Assembly: GCF_010667655.1 (NCBI RefSeq)
Contig: NZ_WHZU01000012.1
Span: 33,825-97,824 of the forward strand
DNA: 64,000 bases
Source: Bifidobacterium saimiriisciurei
Lineage (GTDB): Bacteria; Actinomycetota; Actinomycetes; Actinomycetales; Bifidobacteriaceae
Direction of reading: 5' to 3'
A program made the position numbers and the translations under genes. A model generated the notes under the pieces. The model saw only the letters and a program-made list of their open reading frames with translations, was not told where the DNA came from and did no database searches. This document shows positions 47,087-55,338 of the stretch, in pieces; position 1 is the first letter of the stretch; the number at the start of each line of letters is the position of its first letter.

Positions 47087-48763
47087 ATGACGTCGATTAC
47101 ACGATCAACCACACTCGAGGCCGATGCGTCGGCCGCGCAATCGCAACCGATATCGCAATCGAAGGCCGCCACGAGATTCCTGGTGTTCCCGGTCGTCACG
47201 CTGATTCTCGCGCAGATGGGCACGTCGGGAGACAACGGCGCCCTGGCCATCGCCACGTCGGCGTTGACGACGCAACTTCATGCGAACATGGCGAGCATCC
47301 AATTGTCGAACATGATGTATCCGCTGATCGCCGGCTCGTTCATGGTGGCCGGCGGCTTCATCGGCACGTTGTTCGGTTGGAAGCGCACGTTCCGCACGGG
47401 TGCCGTTCTGTGCGCGATCGGCGAGCTGATTTCCGCGATTTCGCCGAACATCGACGTGTTCAATTGGGGCGGGCGTACGTTCGTCGGTCTTGGCGCGAGT
47501 CTGCTGATTCCGTCCGTGCTCGGTCTGATTCCGAAGATCTACAAGGGCTCGCAGCGCACGCTTGCGTTTGGTTGCGTGGGCGCGGCCGCGGGCGGTTTCT
47601 CGTCGTTTCTGCCGCTGGCGCTCGGCATCATCATGGGCGTGAGCGGTTTCCGCGTGGTGTATGGCGTGCTGGCCGCGTATTTCATCGTGCTGCTGCTGCT
47701 GTTGTCGTTCCGTCTGCCGCCGATCACGAAGACGGAGGTCAATCACCGGTTCGATGTGCCGGGCGTTACGTTGGCTGCCATCGGGTTCTTCCTGGTGTTG
47801 TTCGGATTGTCGCGTATTTCGGCGTGGGGTCTGGCGAAGGCGTTCCCGCAGGCGCCGTTCACGGTGTTTGGGTTGTCTCCGGCGATTCCGTTGGTCGTGC
47901 TTGGCGCCGTTGTGCTGGTCGTGCTTGGTTTCGTGGAGAAGGGCGTGGAGGAGCGTAATGGCGTGGCCTTGCTGCCGCAGTCGTTTTTGAAGACGCCGCA
48001 GGTGCTTGCCGGCCTGTATGCGTGGCTGATCACGTTCCTGTTCCTTGGTGTGCAGGGCATTCTGATGGGACCGTATCTGCAGTTGGTGGCCGGATGGTCG
48101 CCGGCCAAGGTCGGCGTGATTTCGGTGTTGTCCGGTCTGCCGACGATTCTTGTGGCGATTGGTCTGCCGAAGCTGTTGCCGGATGCGAATCCGAAGCGGG
48201 TGATTCAGTTGGGATATGTCGTCATGATTGCGGCGCTGATCATCCGCTCGTTCTCGATCACGTTGCATAGTGCGATTGGTTGGCTAGTGTTTCTTGGCAC
48301 GATCATCACCGGCATCGGCGTCGGCCTGATCAATTCCCAGGCGTCGAATGTGGTGGCGTTGGCGGTGAACGAGCGTGACGCCTCGCAGTCGGGCGGCGTG
48401 CAGGGCGTGGCCCGCAATATCGGCCAGGCGTTGGGCGTGGGTATTCTCGGCGCGGTGCTGCTGTTCGGCATCACCGCGAACGTGGGTAATGCCGTGCGCG
48501 GTTCCGATGTCATCTCGCCCGAGGTCGCGAATGCGGTGACGAGCAAGAGCATCACGCTGGTCGGCGACCGGCAGTTCGAGCAGGAGATCGCCGACGTGGA
48601 CGCCACGCCCGCGGAGAAGGCCGAACTGGTGAAGATCAACGCCCGGGAACGCTACAACGTCACGAGGGTCGCGTATATCGTGGCCGCCGTCATCGTCGCG
48701 TTCGGCCTGTTCACCACCCGCGGCATCACCAAGTTCAAAGAGGCCGAGGAGCGTAAAAACTGA
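47087..48763 (+). CDS. MFS transporter, DHA2-like (14 helices)
   Basis: A 558-residue major facilitator with about fourteen hydrophobic segments. Between helices 2 and 3 is 'GTLFGWKRTFRTGAVLCAIG' (the G-x-L-x-D/G-R-x-G-x-R loop), then 'RTFVGLGASLLIPSVLGLIP' as motif C-like segment and 'NSQASNVVALAVNERDASQS' with 'GVQGVARNIGQALGVGILGA' in the C-half, characteristic of drug:H+ antiporter family 2. Substrate unknown. It is followed by the amidohydrolase with one base between, so the two form a unit. Confidence 0.88.
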   Translation: MTSITRSTTLEADASAAQSQPISQSKAATRFLVFPVVTLILAQMGTSGDNGALAIATSALTTQLHANMASIQLSNMMYPLIAGSFMVAGGFIGTLFGWKRTFRTGAVLCAIGELISAISPNIDVFNWGGRTFVGLGASLLIPSVLGLIPKIYKGSQRTLAFGCVGAAAGGFSSFLPLALGIIMGVSGFRVVYGVLAAYFIVLLLLLSFRLPPITKTEVNHRFDVPGVTLAAIGFFLVLFGLSRISAWGLAKAFPQAPFTVFGLSPAIPLVVLGAVVLVVLGFVEKGVEERNGVALLPQSFLKTPQVLAGLYAWLITFLFLGVQGILMGPYLQLVAGWSPAKVGVISVLSGLPTILVAIGLPKLLPDANPKRVIQLGYVVMIAALIIRSFSITLHSAIGWLVFLGTIITGIGVGLINSQASNVVALAVNERDASQSGGVQGVARNIGQALGVGILGAVLLFGITANVGNAVRGSDVISPEVANAVTSKSITLVGDRQFEQEIADVDATPAEKAELVKINARERYNVTRVAYIVAAVIVAFGLFTTRGITKFKEAEERKN

Positions 48764-48764
48764 T

Positions 48765-50435
48765 ATGCCAAGCCACACTCCACAGCTCTTCCGCAACGGC
48801 GCCATCCTTACGATGACGCCGGGGTTCGAGCATCGTCCGCTTCCAGAAGCGTTGCTCACCGACACCGACGGCCGCATCGCGTTCGTCGGTTCGCTCGACG
48901 ACGCCCGCACGCGCGCCGCACGTATGGAGGCGCATGTTCGCGAGGTCGATCTGCGGGGTGCCGCGCTGCTGCCGGGACTCATCGACGCGCATAGTCATTT
49001 TTCGGGAATATCGCAGTATTTCACGGCCGCCGACCTGACCGACGCCACGTCCGTCGACGACATCGTCACCCGGCTGCAGGACTTCGCCACGCATAGCGAC
49101 ATTCCGCTCGACAACGGCGTGATTCTGGGCGTCGGATACGACAACACCACGCTTGCCGGGCATCGGCATCCCACCCGTCATGATCTCGACAAGGTGACGA
49201 CGGATGTGCCGGTGCTGGCCGTGCACGTCTCCAGCCATATGATCGTCGCCAATTCCAAGGCGTTGGCGATGGCCGGCATCACGCGAGATACGCCGGACCC
49301 GGCGGGCGCGCGCTTCGGCCGTGAGCCCGACGGCACGCCGGACGGCCTGTGCCAGGAGCCGGCCGCCATGTTCGCCGTCTATCGTGCGCTCGACTCCCGT
49401 ATGAAGATCAATCCGCTGGTCTTGGCCGATGCCATGCAGGACGAGTATCTGTCGCATGGCATCACCACCGCGCAGGATGGCGCGACGACGGCCGGCTGGG
49501 CCGACAATCTCGCGTTGCTGGCGTCGGCACGTCGGCTGCGTCTGGACGCGGTCGCGTATCCGATGCATGGTCAGGACATCGACGGCATTTTCGACCGTCA
49601 CCGCGGGTATGTGGGATCGCATTACGTCAATCATCTGCGGTTCGGCGGCGTCAAGCTGATTCTTGACGGTTCGCCGCAAGGACGGACCGCCTGGGTGAGC
49701 GAACCATATGCGCCCGGTCCGGAGGGCGATGACTTCCACGGCAATCAGGCGCTTGACGATGCCAACGTTCGTGCGTTCGCCAAATGGGCCATCGACGATG
49801 GTCTGCAGGTGATGGCGCATTGCAACGGCGACGCGGCGAACGAACAGTTCCTTGACGAATACGGCCGCGCGTACGACGAGTCGACGAACGCACGCAAGGA
49901 CGAACTGCGTCCGGTGATGATTCACTGCCAGCTGACGCGCCGCGACCAGCTTTCACGTTTTAACGACTATCATATGATTCCTTCGTTCTTTGTATCGCAC
50001 TGCTGGTACTGGGGGGACGTGCATCTGAAGAACTTCGGCGAGGAGCGCGGACGTCGTATCTCCGCGGTGCGCGACGCGGCGGATTTCGCCCTGCCGTACA
50101 CGTTCCATACGGATTCGCCGATCATCCGGCCGAACCTGCTGGAGGCGGTATGGTGCGCGGCCGCACGACGCACGAGATCGGGCGCGGAATTGGATCCGAA
50201 GCAACGTGTCGGCGTGGCCGACGGACTGCGCGCAATCACGGCCAACGCGGCGTATCAGTACGGCGAGGAGCACGACAAGGGCACGCTGGAGGTTGGCAAG
50301 CTGGCCGACCTGTGCGTGCTCGAGCGCAATCCGCTCGACGTGCCGGCCAACGCCGACGGCGTCCCCGACGAATCGCTGCGTGGCCTCCGCACACTCGCCA
50401 CCTACAAAACCGGCACCCAGGTCTGGCCACGGTAA
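48765..50435 (+). CDS. YtcJ-type metal-dependent amidohydrolase
   Basis: A 556-residue amidohydrolase-superfamily enzyme. Metal motif 'LPGLIDAHSHFSGISQYF', 'LILDGSPQGRTAWVSEPY', 'VMAHCNGDAANEQFLDEY', 'HTDSPIIRPNLLEAVWCAA' and the C-terminal 'KGTLEVGKLADLCVLERNPL' are those of COG1574 (YtcJ). Members hydrolyse varied N-acyl or amide compounds; substrate unknown. Starting one base after the MFS stop and lying just upstream of islA, it could release a sulfonate from an amide such as an N-acyl taurine, but that is only a contextual guess. Confidence 0.87.
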   Translation: MPSHTPQLFRNGAILTMTPGFEHRPLPEALLTDTDGRIAFVGSLDDARTRAARMEAHVREVDLRGAALLPGLIDAHSHFSGISQYFTAADLTDATSVDDIVTRLQDFATHSDIPLDNGVILGVGYDNTTLAGHRHPTRHDLDKVTTDVPVLAVHVSSHMIVANSKALAMAGITRDTPDPAGARFGREPDGTPDGLCQEPAAMFAVYRALDSRMKINPLVLADAMQDEYLSHGITTAQDGATTAGWADNLALLASARRLRLDAVAYPMHGQDIDGIFDRHRGYVGSHYVNHLRFGGVKLILDGSPQGRTAWVSEPYAPGPEGDDFHGNQALDDANVRAFAKWAIDDGLQVMAHCNGDAANEQFLDEYGRAYDESTNARKDELRPVMIHCQLTRRDQLSRFNDYHMIPSFFVSHCWYWGDVHLKNFGEERGRRISAVRDAADFALPYTFHTDSPIIRPNLLEAVWCAAARRTRSGAELDPKQRVGVADGLRAITANAAYQYGEEHDKGTLEVGKLADLCVLERNPLDVPANADGVPDESLRGLRTLATYKTGTQVWPR

Positions 50436-50450
50436 CCGTGCACACCCCTT

Positions 50451-50504
50451 GGCTCCCCTCAAGATCGAGGGGAGCCGTCGGCGCAGCCGACGGAGGGGAG
50501 TCGA
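50451..50504 (+). repeat. CTCCCCTC/GAGGGGAG intergenic repeat, copy 2
   Basis: Same architecture as the copy at 38171 with compensated changes in the second hairpin (GTCGGC-GCA-GCCGAC). It lies between the amidohydrolase gene and islA. Confidence 0.9.
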
Positions 50505-50689
50505 CCCTGACATCGCAATCCTGGAAATCCCAACATTCCCAACGATTTATGAGGCATCATAAGCAACTCCTATACGGCATTCGGCGTAAAACGGCTCGGC
50601 GACGGCGATACCGCCGTTAGGCTGAAATCATTGCCGTGTCCGCTGGGATGTTCGGATGCGGCAGCACTGAACTGATGGGAGACAAATCG

Positions 50690-53170
50690 ATGACCACTAC
50701 CGTACTTTCGCCGCAGGAGGCGCGAATCAAGGAGCAGATCGAGAACAAGCCGGTCAAGCTCGAGCATCACACCCGCGCCAACGATATCCTCGCCCGCGTC
50801 CGCGCCGAGAAGCCGCACGTCGACGTGGAGCGTGGCCTGCTCTTCACCGAAAGCTTCAAGCAGACCGAAGGCGAGCCGCTCGTGCTGCGCTGGGCCAAGG
50901 CGCTGTACCACTACGCCGAGAAGGCCACGGTCTACGTGGACAAGGACCAGCTGATCGTCGGCCGCGGCGGCGGCGAGGGCCGTTACGGCCTGCTGTACCC
51001 GGAACTCGACGGCGATACGCTCGACCTGGCCATCAAGAAGCTGCCGACGCGTGAAAGCTCGCCGTTCGACATCGATCCCGAGGACGCGAAGACCATCATC
51101 GAGGACATCGCCCCGTATTGGAAGGGCAAGACCTTCCACGAGGACCTGGCCAAGGCGCTCGGCCCCGAGACGATGAAGCTCACGTACAACCCGGACGAGG
51201 CGCTGACCTCCCGCTACGTGGTGAACGAGACCGCATCGTTCCGCTCCAGCCTGCAGTGGGTGCACGACTACGACATCGTGCTGAAGAAGGGCTTCGGCGG
51301 CCTGAAGGCCGAGGCCGAGGCTCGTCTGGCCGAGCTCGACGAGTTCTCGCCCATCGACAACTGCGAGAAGAGGCCGTTCCTCGAGGCGGAGATCCTGACC
51401 GCCGACGCCATCATCCTGTGGGCCAACCGTCACGCCGACCTGGCCGAGCAGCAGGCCGGCGAGGAAAGCGATCCGAAGCGCGCGGCCGAACTGCGCCGTA
51501 TCGCCGAGACCTGCCGCTGGGTGCCGGAGCATCCGGCCCGCACGTTCTACGAGGCCATGCAGAGCCAGTGGTTCACGCAGCTGTTCAGCCGCATCGAGCA
51601 GAAGACCGGCACCATCATCTCCAACGGCCGCATGGACCAGTACCTCTACCCGTTCTACAAGGCCGACAAGGAGGCCGGACGCATCACGGCCGACGAGGCG
51701 CAGGAGCTGTTCGAATGCATGTGGGTCGACATGGCCCAGTACATCGACCTCTACCTTTCCGACGCCGGCGGCGCCTTCAACGAGGGCTACGCGCACTGGG
51801 AGGCCGTGACCATCGGAGGCCAGACGCCGGAGGGCTACGACGCCACGAACGAGCTGACGTACATCCTGCTCAAGTCCAAGCGCGAGTTCCCGCTGAACTA
51901 CCCCGACCTGGCCGCGCGCATCCACACGCGTTCCCCGAAGCGCTACCTGCGTGAGGTGGCCCGCACCATCAAGAGCGGCGAGGGCTTCCCGAAGCTGCTC
52001 AACGACGAGGACGTGGTGCCCCTGCTGCTGAGCAAGGGCGCGAAGTTCGACGAGGCGCTCGACTACTCGGTCTCCGGCTGCGCCGAATGCCGTATGCCGA
52101 ACCGCGACACCTACACCAGCCCGAACGCGTACATCAACTTCGCGGCAGCGCTGGAGATGGTGATGTACAACGGCCGTATGCTCAAGTACGGCGACGAGGT
52201 GCTGGGCCTCCAGACCGGCGAGTTCGAGGACTTCAAGAGCTTCGACGACCTGTTCGCCGCGTTCCTCAAGCAGCAGAACAACCTGCTCAAGCACGCGTTC
52301 ATCCAGCAGCACGAGATCATCCGTCTGCGCGCCGAGCACTTCGCCACGCCGCTGGGCTCGATGCTGCAGAAGCTGTGCCGCGATTCGTGCATCGACCTGC
52401 ACCAGCCGAAGATCCCCGGAGGCATCGACCTCGGCTACCTCGAGTACATGGGCTACGCGACCGTGATCGATTCGCTGGCCGCCATCAAGAAGCTGGTGTT
52501 CGAGGAGCACGTGATCAGCCTGCACGAGCTCAAGGAGGCGTGCGAGCACAACTTCGAAGGCTACGAGGTGATTCGCCAGCTGCTGAAGAACGCCCCGGCC
52601 TACGGCAACGACGACCCGTACGCGGACGAGATCGGCAAGATCCTCGACCGTACGGCGCAGGAGTTCACCGCCAAGTACTCCGAGCAGATCGGCGTGCACA
52701 TGGACATCCGTCTTGTGCCGTTCACCAGCCACGTGCCCTTCGGCAAGGTCGTTTCGGCCACGCCGGACGGACGCCAGGCGTTCACGCCGCTGTCCGACGG
52801 CTCGTCCGCCGCGCAGGGCGCCGACCACGAGGGCCCGACCGCGATCCTGCTGTCGAACTACCTGACCAAGAACTTCGACCACAACGAGCACGCCGGCCGT
52901 CTGCTGAACATCAAGCTGTCGCCGGGCTGCGTGGCCGGCAAGGAAGGCACCGAGAAGCTCGTGGAGTTCATCGAGACCTGGCGCGACCTCAAGCTGTGGC
53001 ACGTCCAGTTCAATGTGATGAACAACGATACGCTGCGCGAGGCCCAGAAGCACCCTGAGCTGTACCGCAACCTCATCGTGCGCATCGCAGGCTACTCCGC
53101 GTTCTTCACCGAACTGTCGAAGGACCTGCAGGACGAGCTCATCTCCCGCAACGAACAGGAAGCCTTCTAG
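50690..53170 (+). CDS. islA: Isethionate sulfite-lyase, glycyl radical enzyme
   Basis: IslA cleaves isethionate to acetaldehyde and sulfite by radical C-S scission. The 826-residue protein has the catalytic Cys464 and Glu466 in 'SVSGCAECRMPN' and the glycyl radical Gly801 in 'VRIAGYSAFF'. Sulfonate-contact residues known (from memory) in Bilophila IslA, Arg189, Gln193, Trp374, Arg678 and Phe682, appear here as Arg185, Gln189, Trp370, Arg674 and Phe678: a constant offset of four, which also holds for Cys, Glu and Gly. This separates it from pyruvate formate-lyase, choline and glycerol lyases. The ATG at 50690 follows GGGAG; 18 upstream in-frame residues are excluded. Strongly biased codon use suggests high expression. 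The activase gene follows. Confidence 0.93.
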   Translation: MTTTVLSPQEARIKEQIENKPVKLEHHTRANDILARVRAEKPHVDVERGLLFTESFKQTEGEPLVLRWAKALYHYAEKATVYVDKDQLIVGRGGGEGRYGLLYPELDGDTLDLAIKKLPTRESSPFDIDPEDAKTIIEDIAPYWKGKTFHEDLAKALGPETMKLTYNPDEALTSRYVVNETASFRSSLQWVHDYDIVLKKGFGGLKAEAEARLAELDEFSPIDNCEKRPFLEAEILTADAIILWANRHADLAEQQAGEESDPKRAAELRRIAETCRWVPEHPARTFYEAMQSQWFTQLFSRIEQKTGTIISNGRMDQYLYPFYKADKEAGRITADEAQELFECMWVDMAQYIDLYLSDAGGAFNEGYAHWEAVTIGGQTPEGYDATNELTYILLKSKREFPLNYPDLAARIHTRSPKRYLREVARTIKSGEGFPKLLNDEDVVPLLLSKGAKFDEALDYSVSGCAECRMPNRDTYTSPNAYINFAAALEMVMYNGRMLKYGDEVLGLQTGEFEDFKSFDDLFAAFLKQQNNLLKHAFIQQHEIIRLRAEHFATPLGSMLQKLCRDSCIDLHQPKIPGGIDLGYLEYMGYATVIDSLAAIKKLVFEEHVISLHELKEACEHNFEGYEVIRQLLKNAPAYGNDDPYADEIGKILDRTAQEFTAKYSEQIGVHMDIRLVPFTSHVPFGKVVSATPDGRQAFTPLSDGSSAAQGADHEGPTAILLSNYLTKNFDHNEHAGRLLNIKLSPGCVAGKEGTEKLVEFIETWRDLKLWHVQFNVMNNDTLREAQKHPELYRNLIVRIAGYSAFFTELSKDLQDELISRNEQEAF

Positions 53171-53192
53171 CCTCCCCGGCCCAATTCCCTCT

Positions 53193-53246
53193 GGCTCCCC
53201 TCAAGATTGAGGGGAGCTGTCGGCAAAGCCGACTGAGGGGAGTTGA
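53193..53246 (+). repeat. CTCCCCTC/GAGGGGAG intergenic repeat, copy 3
   Basis: Between islA and islB, almost identical to copy 1. Its hairpins may reduce or process islB transcript relative to islA, giving much enzyme and little activase. Confidence 0.9.
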
Positions 53247-53288
53247 CCCCATCCAACCCACCATCCACCATCCCACAGAAATCCCGTC

Positions 53289-54353
53289 ATGCAGCAATCC
53301 CTCACCGACCGAATCCTCGCGGACCGCGAGCAGTCGTCACGCCCCACCGGCGAATGGCGTCGGCTCATGCCGCAGGATTCGGCGTTGGTGTTCAACATCC
53401 AGCATTATTCGCTGCATGACGGTCCGGGCATCCGCACCATCGTCTTTCTCAAGGGCTGCCCGCTGCGCTGCCCGTGGTGCAGCAACCCCGAGTCGCAGCG
53501 GTTCGGCCCCGAAGTCAGCTACGTGGCCGACAAATGTATCGCATCGATGGGCTGCAACCGCTGTGCCCTCGCCTGCCCCGCCGCCGTCTCCTCCGGCGCT
53601 GAGGGCACATCCCCCATCACGCTCAATCATCCCGAGCTCGACCGTCTCGACCTCACCGAGCTCACCACGTTCGCCAAGTCGTGCCCATCGAAGGCCCTCA
53701 CGCTTGAAGGCAGGCCGATGACCGTCGACGAGGTGCTCGACGTGGTGGAACGCGACGAGGTCTTCTTCGACCGTTCCGGCGGCGGCATTACGGTGTCGGG
53801 AGGCGAGCCGCTCGCCCACCGCACGTTCCTGACGAACCTGCTCGCCGGCGCGCACGACCGAGGCATCACCACGGCCATCGAGACCTGTGGCTACGCGCCC
53901 TACGCTTCGTTGGCGAGCGCCGCCGAGCATCTCGACAACGTCCTGTTCGACATCAAGTCGATGGACGACGCCAAACATCGCGAATGGACTGGCTTCGGCA
54001 ACAAGCGCATCCTCGATAATTTCTCCCGTCTGTGCGCCGACCATCCCGAGATTCCGAAGCTCGTCCGCACGCCGATCATCCCCGGCTTCAACGATTCGCG
54101 CGAGGGCGTCGCAGCCATCATCGATTTTCTGCATGGCCTTGGCGGCCGTGAGGCGAACATCACGTATCAGCCGTTGAAATACCATCGTTTCGGCGAGGGC
54201 AAGTACCATGCCCTGGGCCGCGACTATCCCATGGGTTCCGTCAAGCTCGACGACGATCTGTTCAACGCCATCCGCGACGACGTGCTCGCGTCGGGTCTTG
54301 CCGCCGACGCCCTCTACCACGACGACGACCCCGACGACGTCGACGAGGACTGA
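53289..54353 (+). CDS. islB: Isethionate sulfite-lyase activating enzyme (radical SAM)
   Basis: A radical SAM enzyme that installs the glycyl radical on IslA. In the 354-residue protein the CX3CX2C cluster is Cys57, Cys61 and Cys64 ('GCPLRCPWCSN'), preceded by 'VFNIQHYSLHDGPGIRTIVF', the activase signature. An insert carries Cys83, Cys89, Cys92, Cys96 and Cys132, fewer than the eight cysteines of a two-cluster ferredoxin domain. 'ITVSGGEPLAHRTFLTNLL' is the SAM-binding GGE motif. The start is uncertain; no clear ribosome site precedes 53289, and Met at 53367 is possible. 118 bp after islA. Confidence 0.92.
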   Translation: MQQSLTDRILADREQSSRPTGEWRRLMPQDSALVFNIQHYSLHDGPGIRTIVFLKGCPLRCPWCSNPESQRFGPEVSYVADKCIASMGCNRCALACPAAVSSGAEGTSPITLNHPELDRLDLTELTTFAKSCPSKALTLEGRPMTVDEVLDVVERDEVFFDRSGGGITVSGGEPLAHRTFLTNLLAGAHDRGITTAIETCGYAPYASLASAAEHLDNVLFDIKSMDDAKHREWTGFGNKRILDNFSRLCADHPEIPKLVRTPIIPGFNDSREGVAAIIDFLHGLGGREANITYQPLKYHRFGEGKYHALGRDYPMGSVKLDDDLFNAIRDDVLASGLAADALYHDDDPDDVDED

Positions 54354-54442
54354 TTTTCGCCGCACGACTTATCCCCAGACTTGCGCCGGTTGTGCCCATA
54401 CGCCACCAAACCCACAAAACTTGAGCCACTTGCCCGCCCCAT

Positions 54443-54495
54443 GGCTCCCCTCTTGCAAGAGGGGAGCTGTCATGCGCAGCATGACTGAGGGGAGT
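54443..54495 (+). repeat. CTCCCCTC/GAGGGGAG intergenic repeat, copy 4
   Basis: A more diverged copy (CTCCCCTC-TTGCAA-GAGGGGAG, then TCATGC-GCAGCATGA, then GAGGGGAG) between islB and hsp20. The loop and second stem changed in a compensated way. With the HAIR site it makes up most of the 367-bp gap 54354-54720. Confidence 0.85.
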
Positions 54496-54518
54496 CCCAA
54501 ACACCCACAACCCCAAAA

Positions 54519-54539
54519 CTTGAGCCGCAACCACTCAAC
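54519..54539 (+). promoter_or_regulatory. HAIR element (HspR operator) before hsp20
   Basis: CTTGAGC-N7-ACTCAAC is identical in both half-sites to the copy before dnaK. It is about 180 bp upstream of the hsp20 start. A lone half-site CTTGAGC also occurs near 54420. It places hsp20 under HspR. Confidence 0.83.
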
Positions 54540-54720
54540 TTTTTCACTCACAGTAAAACTCGGGAACACCATCCGGGAATACCGGTTGGGTGAAGTGAAA
54601 GGACAAGGCAGGAGCTCCGGAAGGGGTTCCGAGGACGGCCACGATAAACCGAGCGCCCGCAAGGGAGCTTGGGAAGCCAACCCGCCCTACTCCAAGATTT
54701 GAGTTCAAGGAGTATTGATT

Positions 54721-55176
54721 ATGGCTATGTTTCCGGCTTTGATGAATGACACGATGTTCTCGGATCTGTTTGACGACCCGTTCTTCGAGGGTTGGCGCTC
54801 CGCTGGCAACAACGCCGCGGCCGCTACTCCCACCACGATGATGAGCACTGATGTCCGCGAGACCGACAAGGCGTATGACGTCGATATCGATATGCCGGGC
54901 TTCAACAAGGACGACATCAACGTCGAGCTCAACAACGGCTATCTGACCGTCTCCGCCCATAAGGACGAGGACCACGGCGACAAGGACGACGCCGGCAAGT
55001 GGCTGCGTCGCGAGCGCTACGTCGGCACCTGCTCTCGCAGCTTCTACGTTGGCGAGGACGTGAAGGAATCTGACATCCACGCCTCGTACAAGAACGGCAC
55101 GCTGTGCCTGGAGGTCCCGAAGATCGAGGCCAAGCCCGAGGTCGAGGCCAAGCACCAGATCGCCATCGAAGGCTGA
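54721..55176 (+). CDS. hsp20: Hsp20 small heat-shock protein (alpha-crystallin family)
   Basis: A 151-residue ATP-independent holdase. The alpha-crystallin domain runs from 'TDVRETDKAYDVDIDMPGFN' to 'ASYKNGTLCLEVPKIEAKPE', including the 'GTLCLEVPK' G-x-L strand; the C-terminal I-x-I-like tail is 'HQIAIEG'. AAGGAG lies eight bases before the ATG. HspR control is indicated by the upstream HAIR site. It is unrelated to the sulfonate genes around it. Confidence 0.95.
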   Translation: MAMFPALMNDTMFSDLFDDPFFEGWRSAGNNAAAATPTTMMSTDVRETDKAYDVDIDMPGFNKDDINVELNNGYLTVSAHKDEDHGDKDDAGKWLRRERYVGTCSRSFYVGEDVKESDIHASYKNGTLCLEVPKIEAKPEVEAKHQIAIEG

Positions 55177-55277
55177 TTGAATCGCTGAAATGACCGGCGT
55201 TGTTTCGCCGCCGTCTCCACCCTACGTTCTCTACGCGGACTGGATTTGACGGACCGGCGAGGAAACAAGCCAATCAC

Positions 55278-55325
55278 AAAAAAGGGTCGTGATGATTGTG
55301 ACGACAATCATCACGACCCTTTTTC
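55278..55325. terminator. Bidirectional terminator between hsp20 and tauB
   Basis: A 21-bp perfect stem (AAAAAGGGTCGTGATGATTGT and complement) with loop GACG. The A-run at the left and T-run at the right make it work on both strands for two convergent genes. Confidence 0.85.
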
Positions 55326-55338
55326 ATTGCGCCCCTTT

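Noticed and set aside
50690..53170. Pyruvate formate-lyase, choline trimethylamine-lyase or glycerol dehydratase
   Set aside because: Pyruvate formate-lyase has two adjacent catalytic cysteines; here it is Gly-Cys-Ala-Glu. The Arg/Gln, Trp and Arg/Phe positions are those of isethionate sulfite-lyase.
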